Source: Poseidonocella sp. HB161398 (GTDB taxonomy: Bacteria; Pseudomonadota; Alphaproteobacteria; Rhodobacterales; Rhodobacteraceae). Taken from it: DNA of 64,000 nt. Numbering within the stretch: position 1 is the stretch's first letter; each line of letters begins with the position of its first letter. Below, piece by piece: positions 52,007 to 60,114 of this stretch. Location of the stretch: positions 1 to 64,000 of the forward strand of contig NZ_VATA01000037.1 in the NCBI RefSeq assembly GCF_005870025.1, in the 5' to 3' direction. The notes under the pieces were generated by a model that was not told the DNA's origin, ran no database searches, and worked only from the letters and a program-made list of their open reading frames with translations. A program made the translations under genes and the position numbers.

Positions 52007-52636
52007 ATGAAAGCGCTTCTCTGGGACATGGACGGCACGCTGATCGATAGCGAGCCCCTGCACGAACATGCGCTGGCGGAAGCGCTGAAATCGCTCGGCA
52101 TCGCGCCGGATCCGGACATGCACGACAAGGTGCTGGGGATGGCGGCGGATGCGGTCTACGAGTGGCTCTGCGCCGAGGCCGGCCTGTCGCTGCCCTTCGA
52201 CGAGTGGATCCGCATCAAGTACGGCCATTACATGAAGGGCGTCGGCATGCTGAAGGCGATGCCAGGCGCGGTCGAGGCCTGGCAGGCCGCCGAGGCGGCC
52301 GGGATGAAGCAGGCGGTGGCCTCGAATTCCGACCGGATCATCGTCGAGGCCAATCTGGGCCATATGGGGCTGATCTCCCCCGGCATGGCCACGGTCAGCC
52401 GCAATGACGTGCGCACGGGCAAGCCCGATCCCGAGATCTACCTGCGCGCCGCCTACCTCCTGGGGGTCGAACCCTCCGAGGCGGTGGTGATGGAGGATTC
52501 GGGCACCGGCGCCCGGGCCGGGCTGGCCGCGGGGATGCAGGTGCTGATCGTTCCCTATAGCGAGGTCGAGGCCCCGGCGGGCGCGCGCAAGCTCGGCTCG
52601 ATGGCCGAGCTCGAGGCGCTGATCGCCGCGGCGTGA
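52007..52636 (+). CDS. HAD-superfamily phosphatase, subfamily IA
   Basis: A 209-residue sugar-phosphatase-like protein. Motif I is DMDGTLIDSEP, motif II the Ser in VASNSD, motif III the Lys in TGKPDPEIY and motif IV MEDSGTGARAG. A helical cap domain (residues about 15-85) is typical of phosphoglycolate phosphatase and beta-phosphoglucomutase relatives. ATG at 52007 has GAAAGG upstream; GTG at 51998 is in frame. Substrate not readable. Confidence 0.87.
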   Translation: MKALLWDMDGTLIDSEPLHEHALAEALKSLGIAPDPDMHDKVLGMAADAVYEWLCAEAGLSLPFDEWIRIKYGHYMKGVGMLKAMPGAVEAWQAAEAAGMKQAVASNSDRIIVEANLGHMGLISPGMATVSRNDVRTGKPDPEIYLRAAYLLGVEPSEAVVMEDSGTGARAGLAAGMQVLIVPYSEVEAPAGARKLGSMAELEALIAAA

Positions 52637-53508
52637 TCCATGCCTGCCGGATCACCGCCGCCGGGATCCGGCAGGAGGGCGATCCGCAGGCGCTGTTTCC
52701 CTGGTGGAGCTTCACCAAGACGGTGATCGCGCTTTCCGCGCTGCGCCTGGCGGAGGCCGGCGCGCTCGATCTGGATGCGGCCCTGCCCGGGCGGGACTTC
52801 ACGCTGCGCCAGCTGCTGGCCAACCGCTCGGGGCTGGCGGACTATCCGGGGCTCGCCGCCTATCGCCGCGCCGTCGAGGCGGACGGGACGCCCTGGCCCG
52901 AGGACGAGCTGCTGGCGCGCGTCCTGGCGCTGGGGCCGCTCTTCGCGCCGGGCGCGGGCTGGGCCTATTCGAACACCGGCTACATGCTGGCGCGGCAGGC
53001 GGTGGAGGCGGCGGCGGGCCTGTCCTTCGCCGCGCTCGTCGCGGAAACGCTGGCCCGGCCGCTCGGCCTCGCCTCGCTGCGGCTGGCGGAGACCCGCGCG
53101 GATTTCGGCGCCATCCTCTGGCCCGAGGCGCGGCGCTACCATCCCGGCTGGGTCTATCACGGCTGCCTCGTGGGTACGGCCGGGGACGCGGCGCATCTGC
53201 TCGAGGCGCTGGTCCGGGGCCGGCTGCTGCCGCCCGCGCGGGTGGCCGAGATGGCGCGGATGCACCGGCTTGGCGGCGCGCTGCCGGGGCGTCCCTGGAC
53301 GGAGCATGGCTACGGGCTGGGGATGATGACCGGGCAGGCCGGAGCGGCGGGCCGCGCCTTCGGCCATTCCGGCGGCGGGCCGTTCTCGACGAATGCGGTC
53401 TACCACTATCCCGAGGCCTCGCCGCCCGCGACCGTCGCGGTCTTCGTCCACGGCACCGAAGAGGGGCTGGCAGAGCGCGAGGCGGCCCGTCTGGCGCTGG
53501 CGCCCTAG
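52633..53508 (+). CDS. Beta-lactamase-fold serine hydrolase
   Basis: A 291-residue class C beta-lactamase/DD-peptidase-like protein. The catalytic SxxK is SFTK, the second motif is YSNTGY, and HSGGG stands for the KTG box. It has no signal peptide, unlike true beta-lactamases, and is more likely an intracellular esterase or amidase. It starts with GTG inside the stop of the HAD gene (4-bp overlap). The 3' end overlaps the convergent racemase gene by 4 bp. Confidence 0.84.
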   Translation: MIHACRITAAGIRQEGDPQALFPWWSFTKTVIALSALRLAEAGALDLDAALPGRDFTLRQLLANRSGLADYPGLAAYRRAVEADGTPWPEDELLARVLALGPLFAPGAGWAYSNTGYMLARQAVEAAAGLSFAALVAETLARPLGLASLRLAETRADFGAILWPEARRYHPGWVYHGCLVGTAGDAAHLLEALVRGRLLPPARVAEMARMHRLGGALPGRPWTEHGYGLGMMTGQAGAAGRAFGHSGGGPFSTNAVYHYPEASPPATVAVFVHGTEEGLAEREAARLALAP

Positions 53509-54134
53509 GCCAGCGCCACCGACAGCCGCGCCGCGGCGGCGACGCCGTCGACCAGCACCATCCCGGTCCGCGCCGCCAGCACGCCCGCATGGCGCGCCAT
53601 CCCCGCGCAGCCCAGCACCACCGAGGGCGCCCCCGATCCGGTCATGCAGGCCGCCAGCCGGTCGAGCACCCGCGGGCTGCCCTCCTCGACCTCGAGCACC
53701 GGAATGCCGCTGGCGATCACCCCGCTGCAGGCCGCGGCAAAGCCCTGCGCGCGCAGGTTGCTCTCGATCACCGGCACCGACACCTCCAGCGTCGTGACCA
53801 CGGCAAAGCGCCCGCAGCGCAGGGCGGCCATGTGATAGGCCGCCTGCCCCACGCCGATGACCGGGCAATGCGCGGCGGCGCGCAGCTCCTCGAGGCCGGT
53901 ATCGTCGAAGCAGCCGATGACGATCGCCTCGGCCCCGGCCTCTTCCGCCGCGGGCAGCAGCGACAGCAGCTGCGGCACCACCACGGCGCCGTCCTCGGCC
54001 CCCTGGATCGCCGCCGGCCCGGCCGCGTTGGTCCAGCCGATGACCTCGTGCCCGGGCACGGCCAAGGCGGCCTCGGCCACCATCGACTCGGTCATCGCCG
54101 CTGTGGAATTCGGGTTCAGGTAGAGGATGCGCAC
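53505..54134 (-). CDS. Asp/Glu/hydantoin racemase family protein
   Basis: A 209-residue racemase-fold protein: RILYLNPNSTAAMT at the start, the first catalytic Cys in VIGCFDDTGL and the second in LGCAGMARH. Family members racemise hydantoins, aspartate or glutamate, or isomerise maleate. The start is taken as GTG at 54134, one base after the permease stop; ATG at 54155 in frame is possible. Being last in a polyamine-type ABC operon, it may process the imported compound. Confidence 0.84.
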   Translation of the reverse strand: MRILYLNPNSTAAMTESMVAEAALAVPGHEVIGWTNAAGPAAIQGAEDGAVVVPQLLSLLPAAEEAGAEAIVIGCFDDTGLEELRAAAHCPVIGVGQAAYHMAALRCGRFAVVTTLEVSVPVIESNLRAQGFAAACSGVIASGIPVLEVEEGSPRVLDRLAACMTGSGAPSVVLGCAGMARHAGVLAARTGMVLVDGVAAAARLSVALA

Positions 54135-54135
54135 C

Positions 54136-54972
54136 TCAGACGCCCTTCCCCGCATCCGAGCCCAGCCGCGCCCGCCGCTTGCCCATGATCCAGACCGTCA
54201 GGATGAAGACCCCGATGATCCCGAAGGAGAAGATCGTCGTCAGCGTCCCCAGCGCATAGATCACCGGCGTCGTCACATTGGTCGTCATGCCGTAGATTTC
54301 CAGCGGCAGCGTGTTGTAGCTGCCCGCGGTCAGGAGCGTCCGGGCGAATTCGTCATAGCTCAGCGTGAAGCCGAACAGCCCGACCCCGATCAGCGAGGGC
54401 GCGATGATCGGCAGCACGACATGGGCGATGGTCTGCCAGGCCGTGGCGCCCTGGTCGCGCGCCGCCTCCTCGTAGCTCTTGTCGAAGCGGTTGAAGACCG
54501 CGAACATGATCAGGAGCCCGAAGGGCAGCGTCCAGGTCAGCTGCGCCCCGAAGCCGCTGGTCGCCCAGTGGATCTTCAGCCCGAACTGGTTGAAGATCAG
54601 CCCGACCCCCAGGGAGATCAGGATCGAGGGGATCACCAGCGAGGCGATGATCAGGTAGAACAGCATCCCCGACCCGGCAAAGCGCTTGCGGAAGGCCAGC
54701 CCGCCCATCACCGAGACCACGACGGTCGTGACCATGACCATCAGCCCCAGCGCGAAGGACCGCCGGAAGGCGCCCCAGATGTCGCCAACCGCCTGCTCCT
54801 GGAAGAGGTCGTGGAACCAGTAGAGCGAGACGCCGCGCATCGGAAAGGTCAGCCCGCCGCCCTCGCCCTGGAAGCTGAGGATGCCGATGGTGATGGTCGG
54901 CCCGTAGAGGAAGAGCATGAAGAGCGCGAAGAAGACGGTGAGGACCCAGAAGCCGGTGGACCGCTTTTCCAT
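54136..54972 (-). CDS. Polyamine-type ABC transporter permease (PotC-like)
   Basis: A 278-residue inner-membrane permease with six hydrophobic segments and the EAA loop DKSYEEAARDQGATAWQTI. The first helix (FFALFMLFLYGPTITIGIL) is typical of PotC. It lies 3 bp after the PotB-like gene and 1 bp before the racemase. It forms the channel with the other permease. Confidence 0.9.
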   Translation of the reverse strand: MEKRSTGFWVLTVFFALFMLFLYGPTITIGILSFQGEGGGLTFPMRGVSLYWFHDLFQEQAVGDIWGAFRRSFALGLMVMVTTVVVSVMGGLAFRKRFAGSGMLFYLIIASLVIPSILISLGVGLIFNQFGLKIHWATSGFGAQLTWTLPFGLLIMFAVFNRFDKSYEEAARDQGATAWQTIAHVVLPIIAPSLIGVGLFGFTLSYDEFARTLLTAGSYNTLPLEIYGMTTNVTTPVIYALGTLTTIFSFGIIGVFILTVWIMGKRRARLGSDAGKGV

Positions 54973-54975
54973 GGA

Positions 54976-55836
54976 TCAGAGCTCCTTGCGGATGTCGACG
55001 AAGCGCAGCAGGATCGCGATGGTGATCAGCACGGTGCAAAGCAGCACCACCGCCGTCGCCGCCGCCGAAGGGTACTGCAGCAGAGAGATGTCGTTCGAGA
55101 TCAGCCGTCCGACATTGGCCCGCTGGCTGCCGGACATGAAGCGCACGGTGATGAAATCGCCCATCACCAGCGTGACCACGAAGATCGTGCCGATCATGAT
55201 CCCGGGCTTGCACAGCGGCAGGATGACATGGACCAGCGTCTGCCATCCGCTCGCGCCGTTGTCATAGGCCGCCTCGATCAGCGAGCGGTCGATGCGCATC
55301 ATGGTGTTGAAGATCGGGACGACCATGAAGAGCGTGTAGAGATGCACGAAGGCCAGGATCACCGAGAAGTCGGAATAGAGCAGCCATTCCACCGGCTGGT
55401 CGACCACCCCCCAGCTGATCAGCGTCTGGTTGGCGATGCCGTTGCGCCCGAGGAACGGGATCCAGGAGATCATGCGGATGATGTTCGAGGTCCAGAACGG
55501 GATCGTGCAGAGCAGGAACAGCGCGATCTGCACCGACTGGCTGCGGATGTGGAAGGCCAGGTAGTAGGCGACGGTGAAGCCGATCGCCAGGGTGAAGACC
55601 CAGGTGATGAAGGCATAGCGGAAGGTCGCCAGGAACACCCGTCCGGTCACCGCCGAGCCGAAGAGGAACTCGTAGTTCTCGAAGGAGAAGGCCGGGATGA
55701 TCGAGAATTCGGTCGCCTGCCAGAAGCTGACGATCACGATCGTGGCGATCGGCAGGACCAGGAAGCCCAGCAGGATCAGCGTCAGCGGCGCGGCCTGCAG
55801 CCAGCCGGCAAGATGGCGGTTCTTCAGGATCTGCAT
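54976..55836 (-). CDS. Polyamine-type ABC transporter permease (PotB-like)
   Basis: A 286-residue permease with six hydrophobic segments and the EAA loop LIEAAYDNGASGWQTLVHVILP. The N-terminal helix (LTLILLGFLVLPIATIVIVSFW) is PotB-like. It is separated from the binding-protein gene by 240 bp packed with stem-loops. Confidence 0.9.
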   Translation of the reverse strand: MQILKNRHLAGWLQAAPLTLILLGFLVLPIATIVIVSFWQATEFSIIPAFSFENYEFLFGSAVTGRVFLATFRYAFITWVFTLAIGFTVAYYLAFHIRSQSVQIALFLLCTIPFWTSNIIRMISWIPFLGRNGIANQTLISWGVVDQPVEWLLYSDFSVILAFVHLYTLFMVVPIFNTMMRIDRSLIEAAYDNGASGWQTLVHVILPLCKPGIMIGTIFVVTLVMGDFITVRFMSGSQRANVGRLISNDISLLQYPSAAATAVVLLCTVLITIAILLRFVDIRKEL

Positions 55837-55888
55837 CGGGTCTCCCGGGGCTTCGGTCTGCAGGGCGCGCGCCCGCCAGGGCGCCCGA

Positions 55889-55968
55889 GGGGGCCCTCAG
55901 GGCCCCCGAGACCCGCCCGCGGACGCCAGTCCGCGGGCGGGGACATGATGCCGCCCGCAAGGCGGGCG
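55889..55968. repeat. Three consecutive GC stem-loops between binding-protein and permease genes
   Basis: GGGGGCCC/GGGCCCCC (55889-55907, 8 bp), a 13-bp perfect stem with a 4-nt loop (55912-55941) and CGCCCGC/GCGGGCG (55952-55968, 7 bp). They lie in the 240-bp gap within the ABC operon, which holds no gene. They probably stabilise the binding-protein mRNA and reduce read-through to the permeases, as REP elements do in malE-malF. Confidence 0.72.
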
Positions 55969-56077
55969 TCCGCTGGATCGCGTTCCGGAGGGCCGCGCGG
56001 CCCGTCAGGACGCGAAAATCAGCGCGCGGCTTCCGGGGGGCGCGAGGATCGGCCCGCCCCCCTTCCGAACGCGCGGA

Positions 56078-57340
56078 TCAGCTCGCGATGAACTCGTTCC
56101 ACTTGCGGACCATGTACTGGTTCTCGTCCATCACCGAGTTCCAGCAGGCCACCGAGCCCATGCGGTCGTAGAAGCTGCCGCCGTCGCGGGTCTCGCCCGC
56201 CTGGGCCAGCTCGTCGCCGAAGGGCGAGGTGATCACGTCGGTGGCTTCCTTGCCCTCGAACCAGTAGCCCCACTCGTTCGCGGTCATGAACTCCTTGGAG
56301 GTCTCCGGCACCGCCGAGTAGTAGCCCTGGCGCATCAGGAAGCCGCCGACCCAGCCCGAGAGATACCAGTTGATGTAGTCATAGGCCGCGTCGAGCTCCA
56401 TGCCGGTCAGCGACTTCGACAGGCCGATGCCGCCGCCCCAGCTGCGGTAGCCCTCTTCGAGAGGCTGGTAGACGCAGGGGATGCCGCGCGACTTCACCGC
56501 GGTGATCGCCGGCGACCACATCGACTGGATCACCACCTCGCCCGAGGCCATCAGGTTGACGCTCTCGTCGAAGGTCTTCCAGAAGGCGCGGAACTGGCCG
56601 TTCTTCTTGGCCTCGGTGAAGATCGCGATGGTCTTGTCGATCTCCTCGCGGGTCATGTTGCCCTTGTCGCCGTACTGGATCTCGCCCATCGACTCGCAGA
56701 CCATGGCCATGTCCATGATGCCGATCGAGGAAATGTCGAGCAGCGAGGCCTTGCCCTTGAATTCCGGGTTCAGCAGCTCCGACCAGTTGGAGATCGGACG
56801 GCCGATCAGGTCGGGGCGGATGCCCAGCGTGTCGGCATTGTAGATCGTCGGGATCAGCGTCATCCAGTTGGTCTGCTCGTCCGCGAACTTGGTCGAGCCC
56901 TGGCCCTCGACGAAGCCGACCGTGTGCGGCGCGGTGCCCTGGGCGATCTCGCTTTCCGGGGTCAGCTTGCCGTCCTTGAAGATGCCGACGATCTTGTCGT
57001 AATTGGCGATCTTCGAGACGTCCATCGCCTGCAGGTTGCCGGTCGGCCAGACCTTCTTGCAGATCCAGTATTCGATATCGGCGATGTCGAAGCTGTCCGG
57101 CTGGGTCGCGGCGCGCTGGGTCACGGCGTCGGAATCGAGCGCGGTCATCTCCAGCGTGATGCCGAGATCTTCCTTCACCTTGGTCGCCACCTCGTTGAGG
57201 TTCGACACGCCGGTGCCGAACTGGCGCAGGACGATGTTCTTCGATTCCTGCGACCACACCATCGGCGCGGCAAGCGAGGCCGCCGCGGCGGCGGCGCCGG
57301 TTCTCAGGACGGAGCGGCGGGTATAGCCGACTTTTGCCAT
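56078..57340 (-). CDS. Polyamine-type ABC transporter, substrate-binding protein
   Basis: A 420-residue PotD-like (SBP_bac_8) periplasmic protein. The N-terminus (YTRRSVLRTGAAAAAASLAAP) has a twin-arginine and a hydrophobic stretch, so export by Tat is likely. Ligand-domain regions include PIYNADTLGIRPD-like IPTIYNADTLGIRP and YDYINWYLSGWVGGFLMRQGY. It is longer than PotD (about 350). The ligand is unknown; the neighbouring racemase hints at an amino acid derivative rather than a polyamine. Confidence 0.88.
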   Translation of the reverse strand: MAKVGYTRRSVLRTGAAAAAASLAAPMVWSQESKNIVLRQFGTGVSNLNEVATKVKEDLGITLEMTALDSDAVTQRAATQPDSFDIADIEYWICKKVWPTGNLQAMDVSKIANYDKIVGIFKDGKLTPESEIAQGTAPHTVGFVEGQGSTKFADEQTNWMTLIPTIYNADTLGIRPDLIGRPISNWSELLNPEFKGKASLLDISSIGIMDMAMVCESMGEIQYGDKGNMTREEIDKTIAIFTEAKKNGQFRAFWKTFDESVNLMASGEVVIQSMWSPAITAVKSRGIPCVYQPLEEGYRSWGGGIGLSKSLTGMELDAAYDYINWYLSGWVGGFLMRQGYYSAVPETSKEFMTANEWGYWFEGKEATDVITSPFGDELAQAGETRDGGSFYDRMGSVACWNSVMDENQYMVRKWNEFIAS

Positions 57341-57374
57341 TCTTCTGTCTCCTGTTGGTTCGGTATTGCCGGGA

Positions 57375-58346
57375 TCACGCGGTCAGCCGGTGCAGCCGGG
57401 ACGCGTCCCAGCTCAGCCCGACCGCATCCCCCGGAGTCCTCGGGTTCTCGAAGAAGCGTCCCTCCGGCACCAGCGCCAGCACTTCCTCCTCGCCCGCCAT
57501 CGCGGTGACCGCGACATGGGCGCCCTGGTATTCGACCGTGCGCACGGTGGCAGGCAGCCCCGTCTCGCCCAGCTCGACTTCGTCGGCCCGCAGCGCGTAG
57601 CGCGCGCCGTCGACCGTCATCACGTTATGGCCACCCATGAAGCGGGCGACGAATTCGGTCTTCGGCGCCGAGAACACGTCGCGGGCATTGCCCGCCTGCT
57701 CGATCACCGCGTTGTTCATCACCACGATCTCGTCGGCCAGCGCCAGCGCCTCGTCCTGGCCGTGGGTGACGTGGATGAAGGTGATGCCCAGCTCGCGCTG
57801 CAGCCGCTTCAGCTCGGCGCGCACGCGGATGCGCAGGAACGGGTCGAGCGCCGAGAGCGGCTCGTCGAGGAGCAGGACCCTGGGCTTCGTCACCAGTGCC
57901 CGCGCCAGCGCCACCCGCTGCTGCTGCCCGCCCGACAGCTGCGCCGGCAGCCGCCCGGCCAGATGGGTCATGTCGACAAGCTCCAGCATCTCGTCCGCCG
58001 CCTTGTGGCGGGCGGCCTTGTCGACGCCTTTCATCCGCAGCGAGAAGGCGACGTTGTCGCGCACGCTCAGATGCGGGAACAGCGCGTAGCTCTGGAACAT
58101 CATCGCCGTGCCGCGCTTGGCCGGGGGCAGCCGCGACACGTCATGCCCGTCAAGCACGATCGAGCCTTCCGAGATGCTCTCGTGCCCGGCGATCATCCTG
58201 AGCGTCGTCGATTTCCCGCAGCCCGAGGGGCCCAGCAGGCAGACATAGGTGCCGTTGGCGAAGACGTGGCTGACGTCGCGCACTGCCACCGTGTCGCCAT
58301 AGCGCTTGGTCACGTGCACCAGTTCCAGATCCTGCCCCGAGCGCAT
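57375..58346 (-). CDS. Polyamine-type ABC transporter ATPase (PotA-like)
   Basis: A 323-residue ATPase with Walker A GPSGCGKST, FQSYALFPHLSV (Q-loop), signature LSGGQQQR and LLLDEPLSALD, then a C-terminal TOBE domain (from about residue 240) that often senses ligand. First gene of the operon; the binding-protein gene follows after 34 bp. Divergent from an FCD-type GntR gene. Confidence 0.9.
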   Translation of the reverse strand: MRSGQDLELVHVTKRYGDTVAVRDVSHVFANGTYVCLLGPSGCGKSTTLRMIAGHESISEGSIVLDGHDVSRLPPAKRGTAMMFQSYALFPHLSVRDNVAFSLRMKGVDKAARHKAADEMLELVDMTHLAGRLPAQLSGGQQQRVALARALVTKPRVLLLDEPLSALDPFLRIRVRAELKRLQRELGITFIHVTHGQDEALALADEIVVMNNAVIEQAGNARDVFSAPKTEFVARFMGGHNVMTVDGARYALRADEVELGETGLPATVRTVEYQGAHVAVTAMAGEEEVLALVPEGRFFENPRTPGDAVGLSWDASRLHRLTA

Positions 58347-58494
58347 GCCGCCATCCCCTGTCTGCCGTCTCTGCGGGTACGCGACACGATCCGCGCCGCG
58401 AAACGAAGCGTTTTCCGGCCGCGGACCCGCGCTGCACCGGTTTCGCCCAAGCTTTGGACGTTTCCGAGGTCTGGGCGCTCACGATTTGGACAAG

Positions 58495-58507
58495 ATTCGT
58501 ATACAAT
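58495..58507. promoter_or_regulatory. Candidate GntR (FCD-type) operator
   Basis: ATTCGTATACAAT is a near-palindrome around GTATAC, the core seen in many FadR/FCD-type GntR operators. It lies in the 253-bp divergent region between the ABC ATPase and the GntR gene, about 150 bp from the first and 93 bp from the second. Confidence 0.5.
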
Positions 58508-58599
58508 CCGGAGGCCCGCTGTATTGGAAGCCGCGGACTTGTCCTTGCCCGTCCAAGCGCACAATCTGCAGGGGACATGACGGAAAAGGGGCAGCGCCA

Positions 58600-59277
58600 G
58601 TGGCAAGGCAGGTGATTGGCAGCGCCGAAGTGGCCGAGAAGCTCGCAGTCGCGATCCACGAGCACCGGCTGCCGCCGGGCACCAAGCTGAACGAGGACGA
58701 GGTCGGCGAGATCTTCGGCGTCAGCCGCACGGTGGTGCGCGCGGGGCTCCAGCAGCTCGCGCATCAGCACCTGGTCGACCTGAAGCGCAACCGCGGCGCC
58801 TTCGTCGCCAAGCCGAGCGTGCGCGAGGCGCGCGAGGTCTTCGAGGCCCGCAGCCTGGTCGAGCCGACCACCGCGCGCTCGGCCGCGCGCCGCGCCGGTC
58901 CCGCAGAGATCGCCCGCCTGCGCGCCCATATCGAGGCCGAGCATGCCGCGCTGGCCGAGGGCGACGACGGCCGCGCGCTCTACCTCTCGGGCACCTTCCA
59001 CAACGAGGTGGCGCGGATCGCCAACCAGGAGACGATCGCGGAATTCATCGCCCAGCTGGTGTCGCGGTCCTCGCTGATCATCGCGCTCTACTGGGAGCGC
59101 CGCGCGGCGCTCTGCGAGAGCCATGCCCATGACGCGCTGATCGGCGCGATGGAGCGCGGCGATGCCGACGAGGCGGAGGCGCTGATGAAAAGCCACCTTC
59201 TGGACCTTTACACCTCGCTCGATCTGCGCGACGCCCCTGCCCAGCCGAAAACGCTGAAGGAGGCGCTGAGCGGATGA
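58600..59277 (+). CDS. GntR-family regulator, FCD subgroup
   Basis: A 225-residue regulator with an N-terminal winged helix (SAEVAEKLAVAIHEHRLPPGTKLNEDEVGEIFGVSRTVVR is split over helices 1-3) and a C-terminal all-helical FCD domain with the metal/carboxylate-binding His residues (FHNEVARIANQ; SHAHDALIGAMERGD). The start is GTG at 58600 behind AAAGGGG, since no in-frame ATG precedes the HTH. Divergent from the ABC operon and overlapping the next GNAT gene, it probably represses both in response to a carboxylate. Confidence 0.84.
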   Translation: MARQVIGSAEVAEKLAVAIHEHRLPPGTKLNEDEVGEIFGVSRTVVRAGLQQLAHQHLVDLKRNRGAFVAKPSVREAREVFEARSLVEPTTARSAARRAGPAEIARLRAHIEAEHAALAEGDDGRALYLSGTFHNEVARIANQETIAEFIAQLVSRSSLIIALYWERRAALCESHAHDALIGAMERGDADEAEALMKSHLLDLYTSLDLRDAPAQPKTLKEALSG

Positions 59278-60098
59278 TGCGGGTAGCAACGGCAGACGAG
59301 GTCGCGCTGATCATCGACTGGGCCGCGGCCGAGGGATGGAATCCCGGGCTGGGCGATGCGGGCGCCTTCCGCGCGGCCGATCCCGGCGGCTTCTTCGTCG
59401 CCGAGGCCGATGGCCGGCCGGTGGCGGCGATCTCGGTGGTGAACCATTCCCCCGCCTACGCCTTTCTCGGCCTCTATCTCTGCCTGCCGGAGTTCCGCGG
59501 GCTGGGGATCGGCTATGCGCTGTGGACCCATGCGCTGGCCCATGCCGGATCGCGCACGGTCGGGCTCGACGGGGTGGCCGCGCAGCAGGCGAACTATGCC
59601 CGCTCGGGCTTCGCGCTGCACGGCGCGACGCAGCGCCACGAGGGACCGGCGCCGATCGGCGAGATCGAGGGGCTGCGGGCCGCGGCCGGGGCCGACCTGC
59701 CGGCGCTCGCCCGGCTCGACCGCGACGCCAACGGCATCGAGCGGCCGGACTTCCTGGCCGCCTGGCTGATGCGCACCCGCACCCGCCGCACCACCGTGCT
59801 GGACCGGAACGGCCGGGTCGAGGGTTTCGCCACCGCGCGGCAATGCCGCGAGGGCTGCAAGATCGGGCCGGTCATCGCCCCGGACGAGGACAGCGCCTGG
59901 GCGCTGATCGCGGGCGCCGCGGCGTCGCTCGAGGCGGAACGGGTGATCGTCGACCTGCCCGAGGCGCAGGCCGGGCTGGCGGCCAGGCTGCAGGCGGCCG
60001 GGTTCGAGATGACCTTCGCCACGGCGCGGATGTACCGCGGCCCGGCCCCGCAAACCGGGCCCGGGCTCTTTGCCATCGCGACGATGGAGCTGGGCTAG
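59274..60098 (+). CDS. Two-domain GNAT-family acetyltransferase
   Basis: A 274-residue protein with an N-terminal GNAT domain (acetyl-CoA motif LPEFRGLGIGYALW; NYARSGFAL) and a C-terminal Acetyltransf_18-like domain (YitH type; CREGCKIGPVIAPDEDSAWAL). It starts in the stop of the GntR gene. Same architecture as the protein at 49773-50567. Relatives often act near amino-acid uptake and catabolic genes; substrate unknown. Confidence 0.84.
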   Translation: MMRVATADEVALIIDWAAAEGWNPGLGDAGAFRAADPGGFFVAEADGRPVAAISVVNHSPAYAFLGLYLCLPEFRGLGIGYALWTHALAHAGSRTVGLDGVAAQQANYARSGFALHGATQRHEGPAPIGEIEGLRAAAGADLPALARLDRDANGIERPDFLAAWLMRTRTRRTTVLDRNGRVEGFATARQCREGCKIGPVIAPDEDSAWALIAGAAASLEAERVIVDLPEAQAGLAARLQAAGFEMTFATARMYRGPAPQTGPGLFAIATMELG

Positions 60099-60114
60099 GC
60101 GCGCGCGCGCCGCG

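Noticed and set aside
52633-53508. True beta-lactamase (resistance gene)
   Set aside because: SxxK, YSN and HSGGG motifs fit the fold, but there is no export signal and it is coupled to a HAD phosphatase; it is more likely an intracellular esterase or amidase.
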